This document shows positions 35,601 to 48,277 of a stretch of 64,000 nt of DNA, in pieces. The position numbers and the translations under genes were made by a program. The stretch is taken from contig NC_087073.1 in NCBI RefSeq assembly GCF_026151205.1, positions 3,987,001 through 4,051,000 of the forward strand. Direction: 5' to 3'. Under the pieces are notes generated by a model. The model was given only the letters and a program-made list of their open reading frames with translations, ran no database searches and was not told the DNA's origin. Source of the DNA: Bolinopsis microptera. Lineage: Eukaryota; Ctenophora; Tentaculata; Lobata; Bolinopsidae. Each line of letters starts with the position of its first letter. The first letter of the stretch is position 1.

Positions 35601-38600
35601 AGATCATCGTATAAATCCGGTTCTAAAATCAAACCCTGGAAAAAGATCTTGGTAGAGCTCTTTTAGGTTATGAAATGAAATGAAATTAAATGAAATGAAA
35701 TAATGTGCTTGTATAATGTATACCGCCCATATGATGAGCAACTGACACAAGTGTCAGGTACTAACCATGTCAGAGCGGTTCTAAAGGGTGAGGTGAAAAT
35801 ATCCAGCAACAAACAGCTAAATCATCTCAAATACAAATCTATTCAGAAAAAATTAAAACTTTAATTATAACATATAGTAATCATCATCGTTACCAAAAGC
35901 CCGAATATAAAATAGATGGAGACAATTATCTAGCAAAACTAACTTAAATACATATTGATTGTATTGGATTATCAACAGTGAAGCTCGATAGTTTGGAAAG
36001 AATCAACTTATGGAAAACTTTTCCCGTGAAAACTTACTCCCGGATGCTCTTCTAAAAAATCTAAATCTTTGAGCGTTGGAGAGGCCTTCGTCCTTTCTTT
36101 ATGATTAGCTTGCCGCTTAAACATCGAGCCCTTTAGATCGTATTTTTCGTGATACTTTATATTAGATGGAAGGATGTTGTTCATAATACAGATTCGAATG
36201 GTTTTACCCATACTCTCATACTGGAACGAACCGTAAAAACAGGGCAGCGTCGTCTTTTTATTCTGTGTTAAATTCTGAAAAAAAATATGTGGAATTAGAA
36301 CAAGTGCAAATATTAGTTAAAACTTTAATTCCAATCTCAATCTAACAAACATAAGTATTTTTGGAACAGGAAATTTACATAGCAGTTCGTATGAGTATTT
36401 CTAAGTAACCAGGAAAAAAAGTACAATAATAATTACTGTACCTAAGTCATTAACTTCTAGCCAATTAAACTTACAAGATAGTATCCTGGTAAAAGTTTCT
36501 GCAAGAATATCGCTTCTTTACGAGTAATTGTTTTAATAATAAAGTTGTCGTCGTGTGATAAAAAGAATAGCGATCCGCTAGCACCAGGATTGGACAACTC
36601 TTTTAACCTATGTGTACACAATGATACCTGAAATGGATCTGGTTTTTAGGAAATGCCTAAAATATGATTGTGAATACATTTTTTTAAAGAGAGGCTGGAC
36701 CATGATATGGTCTTCCGGCACAATTAAGCGTTTGGTGCGGTTTGCGAAATTGACAATCGTGGTGATGTGTTGGTTGTCAAATATGTAAATGGACAAAGAA
36801 AGTCATACGCAATCAATGAAGGTCATAAGTCAAAGTTAAGCTCACTAAAAAATCGTCGGCTTCAATACTAAATTCCTTTCGGAATTTCTTGAAAGCTCGA
36901 GCGGCGTATGTTTTAAAAATGAAGTCTTTACATCTATGTGCTGGCGTCGTTGAGGTGCCCAACCTGAGGAATAACACTTCATTACCATCCTGTCACTTCA
37001 CAACGTCATACTTTATTCTAAATAAAGTTAATTTGCTTACTTTCCGTCAAATGCATTTAAAGACATAGCTGATCATAATAAATTCAATTATTAATCAAAT
37101 ATTAATCAAAATACATCAATCATCATTATAAAAGACATCCCATAGTTGGAATGTTTATTGGAGGAAGAATCCAATGTTTGCTAGCCAGGGGTGTTTCAGT
37201 AGTCCATCAGCAGAGGGTCGTCGAGCAGGATTGGGGTGAAGACAGGATTGCAGGAACAGAAGGCAATCTGGAGAGAGGGAGCAATTTGAAGGAAGGCGTA
37301 TGGTACAGTCCACTATAGCTTGCTCGTTGGGGAAGGGTAGTCTAGAAAAGAGGGTAAAGTAGAGGGTAGCTCCAAGAGACCAGGTAGTCAGGGTTTCAGC
37401 TTTGTATTTACCAGTAAGAAGTGCCTCAGGAGGAGCGTATAGTCTGGTGCCAGAGAATTCCGTGTAAGTATTAGGATGAAACCAGGTAGCAGCTCCAAAA
37501 TCTATCAGCTTGCAGGACTTGGTACGGACGTCAACAAGTACGTTCTCCGGTTTGATATCCCTGTGGACGATCCTAGCATCGTAGTGAAGGTACCACACGG
37601 CTTCAATTAGCTGTTTCATTATATTTCGGGTTTCTGTTTCTGATACTCCACCAAGGTAGGCTGTGTAGTTGAACAGATCCGCTGAGTCGAGGGGTTTTTC
37701 CATCACAATGACCGAATGTCTCTGATAGATGAAGTAGTCAAGAAGCTTGATGATGTTAGGATGATCACAGGAAGCCATGGCTTTCACCTCCATCGGGACT
37801 CGTTCCACGTCAGACTTGCTCCATTCTGTAACTCGGGAGTTGGTGACAAGTTTGGCAGCAAAGGTAGATCCACTTTCAGTTTCCAAGCAGGTGTAGACTT
37901 CTCCGAATCCTCCTTCTCCAATGCGGTCAATCAGGGTATACCTCTCGTCAAATGTGGATACTGGGTCGATAACTTGACTGCACTTCGTAGCTCGGCATAC
38001 GTTTCCCATGTTAAAAGTAGATGTAGGATTGATAAGGGTAGAAGTTGAAAGTAAACAATTGAATAGATAATTCAGTAGCCCGAGTATAATGTCTAATATA
38101 ATCTTGACACCGCCGAGCTTGTTGGATCGTGGAGTGACGATAAGTGACGGAGCACCGGAACACGTGATATCACGTGATATCGCCGCTCGGAGAGGGGTGC
38201 CACTATCTCAACTACATCTGAGACCAGGGCAAAACACTGATAACAAGATATGGTACTGATATTATTTTGGTTGCATCTAGGGGGTAGGCTTCCACTTGAG
38301 TGGCATAGACTAATATATTCCAAATAGCATTAAGGTTTATAAGTCTATCCAGGTAAGAAAGTGAAGCCTCTAAAACCTCATCTCAATGGACATTGCTGAC
38401 ACCATTTTTAAGAGTTTGATGTATCTCCACGCACAAGGGTACATGAGTATTGCACAACTGCATCAATACAAAATACCCAACAGTAGAGATTACGAAAAAT
38501 AAGCATAAGCTCCAAACTTAACAAAAGCTAAGTCTATTGAAGGTACTCACGCAGGAAAATGTACGATTTCCAGTTCACTGAAATCTTTCATAAGTATATC

Positions 38601-41600
38601 TCGAGCTTCTTGTGGGGTTATAGAACCGATGGAGTGTCCGATGCCAATCTGCAGTGCCTCCATCAGCCCGCTGGCCGGGATCTGAAAATTTCAAAAGTCA
38701 GGTCATGCAATCAAACCATTTAAAACAGTAGCCCTTCGCACGAATGAGAGTTAAAACCAAATGTTACAAACCGCTACACAACAAAAGTAGTTAAACATCT
38801 TAAACTTGCGGTGTATTGTACAAAAAACGTGTTTTAATTTGCACCAGACAACAACAAACCTTTCTGGTTGGGGGCATCACAAACTGTCGAGTGTTTTTAC
38901 AAAGAACCAGAAAAAATAAAGTGCCACACTGCTGCATTGTGTTGCATGCTCTCGATCGCTCTAAAAAGTACCCAGCTCGAGCTTTTTTTTACCATATATA
39001 GAAGATTCGGCTTCACTTCTTTAGAAAAATATACAAAGGAGATGCTGCTAGGTCTGCGTGTACAGCCATACGGGGTTGATCCAGGGGGAGCACGCTACTA
39101 TTATATTGATTGAATAAGAAACATAGCACGTCAAATATACAGGAAGGTGAGTTTCTTCGATTTTGAGACAAAAGCGTGGAAGCAGGACCGCTGTGTACTA
39201 ACAATTAAAATTAAAAGCAAATTGATCTCTCGAAAGCAAAATTAGCAGGTCGATAGACTTAAGCCCTAAATACCTGAATTATCTTTGACTTTGATGGAAT
39301 GTAAATTTGTTTGGCATAATTTGGCCAAAGGTGAAAGATGTGATGCGATGTCTACGCAAAATGTCAACATTATGTATTCTTGAACGCAGAGCAATTAATT
39401 AATGACAAGATTTGTTTACACTCAGAAGGAATGAACCAATTATCTGGACGGTGGAGTGCGAACTTGACAGTCTTCCACGTGAGTCCATTATTACTGAAAA
39501 TCACTAAACTTTGAAGCGAGCTTTATGATTTCTCAGGAACGGTTTAAGTATGTCCAAATTTGGGCTGAATATTTGCTTAAGATACCAGTTCTGCTAGGGT
39601 TACGCAATATAAATTGTTAACTGCAAAGAGCACCAGCTGCAGGCAGCTAATATTGAAATATTCGATTACGTCAGCTAAACCGAAATAGATAGACGAAAAT
39701 TAGTGGATTTTTTCGAAAAGTTCCCAAACTTCGTAGTGCATGAACAATAATCATGTATTCTAAGGAATATGAAGAGCCAAACGACTATCTTTATGAACAT
39801 GACGGAGAATGATTCAACACGATAGCATTCGAACCAGAGATGCTATGGACCTTATCGAGCAACAAGGTTCAGTTTATGGCGTCCCGAAAAGGTGATTTTT
39901 CTAAATTCCACAACAGCTAATCTATAATTGATGACCAATCATTTAAAAGAACTCCCTTAGCTAGGGAGGGGGATTATCTTCATTTTTAGATTTATTAGGT
40001 AACTTTTTGATTTGTAAAGTTGTTCATAATAGTTGCCTGTCACTGTCTAACAATAAAATTAACCTTGAGATAAAGTGATAAGTGAAAACTCTTAGTATAA
40101 TTTCCTCCGTTAATATAGTGGGACACTCTATTTCATTGCCGAGGCCTCAATTTGTAAAAAAAGTAGATACCACACATGACTTATTTCAACTGGAAGGAAA
40201 ACATGAAGAGTCTGCTAGATAAAGCCACATGGAATATATTGTTGCTTTCAACATAATACCTGGTAAACAATTGTACTACTTGTGGGTAAACTCACTAACA
40301 AACAAACCAACAAGTGTACTACTTACTGCTATAATATGTTATTACGTACCAACGTTACATCTGTTAGCCGGACTAAGGACTACAAAAAACAAGTTTCTGT
40401 TTTGGTTTAAAATTCCTGTGTTTATCTCGCTGACATTAGTAAACCATCAAAGCTGTAAATTACAAACTGCTTCATTTACAGATTTGATAAGTCGACAGAT
40501 CCAAGTGCGTGAATCTATTGGCACGGTGCCATACTGTTATAGTAAGAGTAATTCAGTGTGCTTGATCTTGAAATTAGTATGCATTATACCGCTCTAAAAG
40601 CATTAAACACTTGAGAGTTACTTCACACGACACGTTAACCTAACGTCACTGTACATTTACCATGCCGGTACATACAGAACGACAATTGTTGTATCACGGC
40701 CTACTATACCACAGCATGCCGCGCCATCACAACACTTTATATCACGCTTACTGCTTAATATCTCGACATTTGTTCACGCTAACGACAACAGCGCGCTCCG
40801 TCGATCCGTTCAAGAAGACCTTCCGGTGGCGTAGATCCAGGGCTTTACAAGATATATAATAATTAGAGACCATCGCGCTGGTATGCACAAAACCTCCGGG
40901 CACAATTTGCAAAACTTAGCAGCTCATGCTGGGTGTCAAATGTTGTCTTGCAAGTGTAATTACGCTCAACTTTTAAATCTGTTTCCCAACGGACACATAC
41001 AGTTTTCATGCCATCGCATTTGATCGGGCTGTATGAATAATTTCAATAGTATGGTAAATACTAAAGCAGAGGTTACACTAATGCAATTATACAGTCGCAG
41101 ACCACGGTTTTGTCTAATAGTTAAGTTGGAATTTGACCCAGAGTAATTGTACCAATCGGTTCATAAATGGAGGCGTGACACTGACATGCAGAGGAAGGCA
41201 TGTATACTGTGTAGTCATAATTAGGTAGTGGGAGTAGACATGTACTGATATTTCATATTGAGTATTGACAGCACCATATACAGTGACACAGTACGTAATA
41301 GTTGTAATTGTAGTTAATATCAGAACATGTGATTTCGGGTTATATTACGAGTTTTTCAATCGTACGATTCCACATTTTTAACAAATTCACACAGAAAAGT
41401 TGTTAGTTCTTTCTTAGTTTTGTGACAGCGACTAGTTGATGACTGATGACTTAAGTACAATAATACATGCGTGATTACAGATGTGTCCACAGTATTGAAA
41501 TACATTATTGAGTAAGTTAATGTGAATATTATCATATGTAGCTTAAACCTAGTTCAGTACAACCAGTTGGCTTTGTTTATAAGCAACTTGTGAGTAGGTA

Positions 41601-42619
41601 GGAAGTGGTGAGTAGGTTGAATAATTTTGGTAGAAATAAGTTGAAACGTTTGCTAGAAACAGGAACAGATATTAATAAAGATTAAGAAGAATATGTCAAA
41701 GATCATGGATCAGTTAACTAAGAAATTTGCGGGAAAGTGACGAAAACAAGGAAATCAGACATCCAGACAGCGAAACAATTTATAAACAATGCTGTGTTGA
41801 CTTTTATTTTCAGTAATTGAATTATAAAGATTGGTCTAATTATTGCAAATATTTTATATATAATATATAATTATGTCTGTCAAGATATTCCGATTACAAA
41901 GGCCTGTTTTAATTAACCGAACTCCTGTTAAAGCGTTTACGAACAAGTATCTACTCTTTGCAAATATCAGTTCTGCTGCATTAATCCTTAAACATGAGCA
42001 GGATTTCTAGATTTTTTCTAACACTTTTTCTTTTCATTTTCATATCTTTTCTAATGTTCATACCAACCAGGCCCCTGACCTATATATTTATAATACGTCT
42101 ACACATTTTCAGATTCTTCACGATTGAGAATTTTGAGGTGCCATATGTTTTGGTCGTTCAGTGCGCAAATTTCTCGGAAGCGGAGTTATGGTTCAATGAA
42201 AATTATCGGTTTAACACTGTTTGTATTGTCATTATTAGAAATGACCAAGACATATGGCAGCCCACTGTACATGTACAAGGCACCTAAAAAAAGAACTGAT
42301 CTAGAATACAATAATACAATATGGGGCCCGGCTCTCTGGCTCTGCCTTCTAGATCCAGATCTTTCCCGAATGAGTTGTAGGCACTATGTTGTAGACACTC
42401 AAATCACAAATGAGGTCATTCCTTGAGATACAAGAGAGCTGATAAGTGGTGTTTAGCTAAGCCATGGTACGAAGTACGAACTGGTTTTATCATATCCACA
42501 CTTCACACCCTACACTATATTATACTCTATATATAGTACACTATATATACATTAGTACAATGTAGTGTCGTTAGTATGTACATTGTACAATGTATACTAA
42601 CACAATTTTTCCATATACA

Positions 42620-42679
<60 letters not shown>

Positions 42680-42680
42680 T

Positions 42681-42721
<41 letters not shown>

Positions 42722-43604
42722 GATCTTCTTGGATAATTCAAAAACCTTAATTAAGATAATTAACTTATATTTATATTAATTTATGTACAAGGTTTCTTGT
42801 ACATAAATCAACACAAATTAGGAAGTGGTGGAATCTAAGTTCTGTAGATTGCAATGGTCAACATAGCAACCACAGCTGGTTTCCTAGCAACAGACGTGTA
42901 TTTTTTCCCGTTTTCGGCATTTATAACGAAATAAAAGTCAATAATAATTCAGTAATTAAGTCTAATTATGCAGAAAAGTTAGTATATAAAACTATCATAG
43001 TCAATATATTTTAATGTTGCCACTTGCCATGGGGTGGCAAGTCCCCATACATCGTAGTCCGATAGTTTCACTGCGTCATAATACATATATACACTGAGTA
43101 CTTCCTTATTTCTGTTCAGTTTTTAACTACCGAGTCCTTGTAAGAACTCTGTAACTTTAATTATGGTTTCAGAGTAAAAGTTTCTTTATTTGCAGGCAGG
43201 ACCGCCTTCTAGATTACAGTTACAACTCTTTATAATGTGATTCTCGGATGAACGATAAATTAACTGTATTACATATAAAAATAGAGTTTTTATTGTTTAT
43301 TTATTTATCATTTCGGGGGAAAGGAACGGCCAATAATGCTATAAACATGTTCACTGTATAGAGAGACACAGTGTTACATAAAACAGTGACAAATGACTAC
43401 TGACTAGCATAAAAACAAAAACTACCAATCAGCGAAGATTTTTCAAACAAGTTACAACATCGTTTATCAATCAACAATTTAGGATGCTAATGGCACAAAC
43501 CTAATGGCACAAACCTTCTTATAAGAGACAGCTCCAGTGTTGCTGTCGACTCTGCGATGCCCTATTTTCTTGTGTTTCTGTCCTGGACCCCGCTCTCCTC
43601 TCTC
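32678..43604 (-). CDS. PIP5K1: Type I phosphatidylinositol-4-phosphate 5-kinase (kinase core, 11 exons)
   Basis: Exons with matching phases: 43515-43604, 38551-38681, 36846-36963, 36475-36627, 36038-36274, 35447-35635, 35245-35342, 34339-34494, 33718-33798, 33087-33217 and 32678-32901, 535 codons. The enzyme would make PI(4,5)P2 from PI4P at the plasma membrane. Landmarks in order: [62 protein letters not shown] then [32 protein letters not shown] (the IID that replaces DFG) and [17 protein letters not shown]. The FYAERF glutamate is typical of type I enzymes. The linker exons 35245-35342 and 34339-34494 ([28 protein letters not shown]) fill the variable insert. The last exon is basic, then acidic, and stops at TGA 32678. 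A PIM-like kinase gene lies in the intron 36964-38550. Confidence 0.96.
37154..37159 (-). terminator. AATAAA poly(A) signal overlapping the kinase stop codon
   Basis: On the minus strand the last codons read CTC CAA TAA AC, so AATAAA overlaps the TAA stop. If used, cleavage would leave a very short 3' UTR and end the nested transcript inside the PIP5K intron. Confidence 0.5.
37155..38009 (-). CDS. PIM-like serine/threonine kinase, intronless, nested in a PIP5K intron
   Basis: A 284-residue protein that is almost only kinase domain. Visible motifs: glycine loop GEGGFGEVY (31-39), Lys53 in TFAAKLV, Glu74 in RVPMEV, a hinge with proline (EKPLD, 104-108), HRDIKPEN (149-156), DFG (170-172), GTRLYAPPE (187-195), [10 protein letters not shown] (208-217) and RRPSA (263-267). 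RVPMEV, the hinge proline and WSLG without the usual Asp before Trp are PIM-family features. The start [10 protein letters not shown] has Gly2 and nearby cysteines, a plausible N-myristoylation and palmitoylation signal; vertebrate PIMs lack this. It is uninterrupted and lies in the same orientation as its PIP5K host, in the 1.6-kb intron 36964-38550. Retroposition could explain the lack of introns, but no poly(A) or target duplication was found. Confidence 0.93.
   Translation of the reverse strand: MGNVCRATKCSQVIDPVSTFDERYTLIDRIGEGGFGEVYTCLETESGSTFAAKLVTNSRVTEWSKSDVERVPMEVKAMASCDHPNIIKLLDYFIYQRHSVIVMEKPLDSADLFNYTAYLGGVSETETRNIMKQLIEAVWYLHYDARIVHRDIKPENVLVDVRTKSCKLIDFGAATWFHPNTYTEFSGTRLYAPPEALLTGKYKAETLTTWSLGATLYFTLFSRLPFPNEQAIVDCTIRLPSNCSLSPDCLLFLQSCLHPNPARRPSADGLLKHPWLANIGFFLQ
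38155..38190 (-). promoter_or_regulatory. Tandem E-box CACGTGATATCACGTGATAT, possible kinase promoter
   Basis: Two CACGTGATAT units stand head to tail at 38161-38180, about 150 nt upstream of the kinase ATG, in a locally CpG-rich stretch (CGGAACACGTGATATCACGT). This suits a separate promoter for the nested gene. No TATA box was identified. Confidence 0.4.
38682..43514. other. 4.8-kb PIP5K intron without recognised genes
   Basis: Bounded by a good acceptor at 38682 and a donor (AAG|GTTTGT) at 43514. Open frames at 40229-40597 and 41994-42426 (+) lack splice or family support. It contains the (ACGC)n tract at 42618. Confidence 0.7.
42618..42719. repeat. (ACGC)n microsatellite, about 25 units
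   Basis: A pure ACGC run with one CATGC interruption near 42678. Alternating purine-pyrimidine, so Z-DNA-prone. Confidence 0.97.
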
Positions 43605-45346
43605 CTGAAACAGTTTGTTGTATTATTTACATTGAAAGGGAATCACTTTACACTTATAATATTAATAGGGAGTGGCTGGACAAGAATAGGATTATGACGG
43701 AAATAAAGTTGAATATATTAGGTCACACAACAGTGAGCTTATAATACACTTTTGGAATATGGAACTTTCAGTAACGGTTAAAGTAACACGTTTTCAAAAA
43801 TTCAAAATGTCACGTTGATGATTGCTTCATAGAATAATTTGTTCGTCAAAAAGCTTCGTCATGTTTGACTTTAGTTTTTATCATCATGTAGAATGATCTA
43901 GTAGATAGGTATTTCGTCTTTCGATGAATTACACACATAAATGTATCATCAATTTTTACGGATTCAGTATATACATACTATACTGAACACTATTAATAAT
44001 ACAATACATTTTACCATACCCTGTACATTTACAAAACACAGAATTATTCCATTGGACCAGCGATAAATTTTCGGATAATACAGATAATCAAATATGATGT
44101 GCATAATTAATTATTCGGCAACGTTACACATGATCGATATAACGGACGACCAATTAAAAGAATATAAAACTATTCTCACGCTGCAAAGTTGTGGCGTGCA
44201 CAAATACGGCAACTTGACGGTAAAGTTTATGTAAACAACAAATGTGCTCAATGTACAATTACGTACATGCTCTTTAGACAGGTTCAATGTGTTGATGTTA
44301 GAAATTAAGTTATTGATTGAACACGTATTCAATAAAATCGCATATAATAATATTAATATTTACACCTGGCCACAGTATAATATGAATCAATTTCGACAGA
44401 TGATTTCTATTTAATTTCAATGGGAGGCCCACGGGATCGAACACATAATTTAATATCACCTTTTCAAATATCACCATCATTATATTTATTAATATGAGTC
44501 CACGTGTTACTATTCAAGTATTAAATATAAGCACTAACGTATCACCGTTCCGACACTATCTGCTAGGTGAAGAAATACCCGGTGTGATATCGAATAATTA
44601 TACATATATCATAGAGCTTTGATAAATGATAATGTATACAACTACATTGTTACACTGACATAATGCATTGTACACACTACACAGTGGTGTGTGAGTTAGG
44701 TAGATATACTGTAAGGTTATTAAGAGGCGCTGACTTTCTTCATAGTTTGGTCTTATATCTTTATATGTGATGTTAGATATGGGAACGAAGGTGATGAATA
44801 TTTTTGCTACAAAAATTTATATTGTTTCTAAAGAAAGTATTTTACAGAAGATGATACTTCTAACTTTCTAATGGATTACAAAATGGGGCCATTGTCCACA
44901 TTTGTTTACCTCGTACCAAACAACCTCTTAAATCTGTCACTTTCTTATATCACAATTTTAGTTTTTATTTTGTCGCTATACTATAATCCGGCACTTTATC
45001 AATGGTAGATTATCTTACAACAGAGCGACAAAAGCAAAAATAAAATTACACGTTCTAAAGATTTAGGACAACTGATGAGGTAACATGAAAGGAGATAAGA
45101 AATTAACTTATTACCGTCAAAACTAAATAATATGAAAGATAACAGAGACACCTGATCAGCGATTAAGTAATAAGTATGGTACTGGTAGATATTAATACAC
45201 TGTAAATTAATTAATTAATTAATTCTAACATTTATTACACACTTCGATTATATTAGAAATATACCCTTTCAAAATACATTTAAGTCATTCAAGCGAGAAT
45301 TAGTATGGCAATATTAAGCCCTTAAATATATAATATCATATGCCGA

Positions 45347-45405
45347 CCAGATAACCCGACATGGACACGTGTTCACGAACAGTGAACACGAGTCGGGCTA
45401 TCTGG
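45347..45405. repeat. Imperfect hairpin
   Basis: CCAGATAACCCGAC ... GTGTTCAC pairs with GTGAACAC ... GTCGGGCTATCTGG, with a small internal bulge and a GAACA loop. Function unknown; possibly a short MITE remnant. Confidence 0.7.
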
Positions 45406-46019
45406 ATACTGCCGAAGACCATCCGTACAGTTCCTTTGCAAATATGTACCGGACAATATTAATTAATTATTCTTTAAATATACAATTAAAATAAGGAAGA
45501 GCTACTTTATTTAGTGCAGTGGAATAGTATGCAAAATTCATGACAAGACGAAACAATACAATTGTAGCTCTTATCTACAATACTTAATCTTAGTGGCCCA
45601 TAATAATATATAATATAATGTCTAATGCTGAAAGTTACTCATTTTGTGTAAGTCACAGGGCGACCTCTACCATTGTGTTCAATTGTAGTTAATATTATCA
45701 TATTGTTTGTGTTTTACGAGACCTCATTATGCAGACATATTATGAAAATATTACAAATGTACTCCTCCAACATCATGAAAACCTGTAGTTGTACATTGAA
45801 GGAGGGGGGCCAACGTTGCCCATACCCATTTGAACAAAAGTTTAAGAAGAAAGAAGCAAAATGGGCATTATTTTCACAATTTTTCGGTCGAAATCGAAAA
45901 ATAAAGAAATCAATATTTTTGATGCCATACTCTTATTGAGTTGAAATATAGCTGTGCTTGCTAATTAGAGGACAGATTTGTGATTGGTGATGTTTATTTT
46001 CATCACAACTCAAGATTTA

Positions 46020-46064
46020 GCTGTTTTTAAGGCTTTGCCCAATGTACAAAGCCTTAAAAACAGC
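46020..46064. repeat. Perfect 18-bp inverted repeat, 9-nt loop
   Basis: GCTGTTTTTAAGGCTTTG at 46020-46037 is exactly complementary to 46047-46064, with the loop CCCAATGTA. No adjacent gene; could be a foldback remnant. Confidence 0.92.
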
Positions 46065-46118
46065 AATGCCCATTCCCATTTGACGAAAAAGTTAAAGAAT
46101 AAATGAGTATGGGGTTCA

Positions 46119-46136
46119 CCCCCCCCCCCCCCCCCC
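46119..46136. repeat. C18 homopolymer
   Basis: Eighteen consecutive cytosines; length is likely polymorphic or uncertain in sequencing. Confidence 0.97.
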
Positions 46137-46971
46137 TCCCATTAGAACACAGTTTATATTAGGCTTGATGTAATGTATCATGTACGTGTGTGTAACATGT
46201 CATCTGTAAATAGATGTAACAAGAGTTTCAGAGCGCAGTGTTGTTATACTTGTTGAAGCTGGATTGTTGAGTTGTTGTAGAGAATGTGATTCAGTGTAAT
46301 ATGATCTTGGGTAGAGTACATTATATCATGTTACAACTAGAGAACAGGCGCCAGGCTTCTCCAACTTGTATACAACTTTCAGGGAGGTCAAAGCAAGAAT
46401 ATAAGCACTGGTTTATTGGTAAAACATTAGGCTACATTACGGAAATTAGCAGCATTTCCAACTAATTTCAAATTTAAACTATCATATTATTCTAATTAGT
46501 CTAATTACAGATGTAATTATCGGTAAGTGGCTTAAACACAATCCAACATTTACCATGAAACCAAGGACCATGTATCACGTGGGGTGGTGTTGGGTTTACA
46601 CAGAACACAATACCTGGTCCCTTAAAGCTATAGACACGCTTTTGACTTTATGTTGTAAATTAAACGTCTATCACAAGGTTGCCAATCTACTTGAGTACCT
46701 CCGAGCATAGTTATTTTAGATCATATCATCATGTAACCTGAACTGAGAGGGTTATTTCAATTGGATTCTGTACGTAGGTACGGTATTGATTGCATCGTTA
46801 GGTCAGGATGCAAGCTAAATGTAATTCATTATTTCATCGTCCGCTTTTATATAAAGTTACTTTGTTGCCAATCGTTTTTCGTGTGGTTTGGGGGAGCCGA
46901 TGAAGGTGGTAGAACCTATCAACATGATCAGATATCAACGTAGTTCAACGAACTTACCCAGTTTCAGGTTG

Positions 46972-47030
46972 TTCAGTAACGATAAAATTAGACACTATTA
47001 GTAATAGTGTCTAATTTCATCGTTACTGAA
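46972..47030. repeat. 29-bp near-perfect inverted repeat with 1-nt spacer
   Basis: TTCAGTAACGAT-AAATTAGACACTATTA (46972-47000) and its complement (47002-47030) differ at one position. The near-zero loop argues against a microRNA precursor. It looks like two MITE ends joined head to head or a palindromic insertion. Confidence 0.9.
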
Positions 47031-47719
47031 TTTGCATATTCGTGCCCACCCCTACTATTACAGAAACCAAAATAGCAGCATGTAATAGTACTTGGTAATT
47101 CTAGAAGCAAGAGATCCGAAGCTACTCTGCAATCATTTTCAACTTCTCAAATTTGCGTATTTGACATTTGTGTAACCTAAGTTCGATCGTACACCAATTG
47201 AATTTTGTCAATTAACAGGCTATCAAACTTAATTCCCAAATCATTCAAGATTTAAAATCCCAGTTGTTGAACAAAATGGAAATCACCTCAAAGTTAGGAC
47301 TGTCAGCCAAATTACGAGAGTTGCATCCACAGAACATGGTATAAAGTACAGAACCTTTAAGAAAAGGCAGATGAGGAAGAGCTAAAAGAGTATTGAGAGA
47401 TGATACAAAGAAATGACAGCACACTGTATGTATACACACAAAATGTTCTGTCTGTATCGTAATAATTGAGCCAAGCACACGAATTGGCAAATTCGCCTAC
47501 TAGTACCTAGGTATTCATAAGTTAAAATAACACGGATTACGTATCACACCATTTAAAATCAGACATGTTTTTACAAGGATTATATCTAGACTACAAGGAT
47601 CAAAGATTTATGATCACAATTATGTTATGCTACTTCAAAGATCTGAAATTTTACAAGTTTTACAAGATTTTTCTGTACAGCTAGATCAACCCATGAATAC
47701 TTCACTCCAAAATACATAC

Positions 47720-48277
47720 ATTTCCAACTCCAAAGAACAAATTGAGGAAAGATTTGCTTCGTTTAGCAAACCCTTCGTCATCACTGGCGTTACTGGCCAC
47801 TGAGAAGGTTCCATCATCCATCATCGCTACACAATCCTCAAACGTTTTCCCATCGATAGTTGTAGTAATTTCAGGAGTGATGCTATCCTTAGAAAAAACA
47901 CTGTCACTTTCACTGAGTCTTTCTTCTCGAGCAGAAGAAGCAGGCACATCGTAGTGTGACTCAGGAAATTCTTGGTCTCTCTCCGGCCTGATATCATCAA
48001 TAGAACTGGAGAGGTCTTCATCACCCTCATCTATACTGGAGCTATCTCCGCTTGGCGGACTACTTCTGTACATGTTGACATCAACAACATCACTTATCCT
48101 CACACTAAGTTTTTTAGTTCTGTCTGGACTATCATTGTTGGATAGGCTTCGAAAGCGTCCTTCCTCATCAGAACTTGTGTAGTCAAAAGGTGTTTCAGCA
48201 AGACTTCCCATGCTGCCCTGGGCCTCAGTCACATAGTCAAGAAGTGGCAGCCGGAGCACTGCAGTGGGCTTCATCCT
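47720..48277 (-). CDS. Acidic, Ser-rich exon, probable PIP5K N-terminal extension
   Basis: A 186-codon exon bounded by an acceptor (CCAACAG|AGG) and a donor (GGAAAT|GTATGT), phase 0 on both sides. It reads LDYVTEAQGSMGSLAETPFD, many Ser/Asp/Glu (SSPPSGDSSSIDEGDEDLSS) and ends KSFLNLFFGVGN. Phase matches the PIP5K exon 43515-43604, the next exon found downstream on the same strand. PIP5K N-termini vary, so homology cannot confirm the join. It could instead be the end of a separate upstream gene. Confidence 0.6.

Larger units (their letters stand above)
43605..47719. other. 4.1-kb region between PIP5K exons, with hairpins
   Basis: Probably an intron if the 47720-48277 exon belongs to PIP5K. 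It holds three inverted repeats and a C18 run (listed), and an approximate direct repeat of GCCCATNCCCATTTGA near 45818 and 46068. No gene recognised. Confidence 0.6.

Noticed and set aside
36608-36796. 62-codon minus frame between PIP5K exons
   Set aside because: Mostly intron sequence; only its end from 36627 is the start of a PIP5K exon, in another frame.
40229-40597. 122-codon + frame with hydrophobic segments
   Set aside because: No homology or splice context, low-complexity AT-rich DNA inside a PIP5K intron.
44440-44465. tRNA 3' half (GGGATCGAAC)
   Set aside because: No matching A box, anticodon stem or acceptor stem nearby.
46972-47030. MicroRNA precursor
   Set aside because: The loop is one base, too short for a pre-miRNA hairpin.
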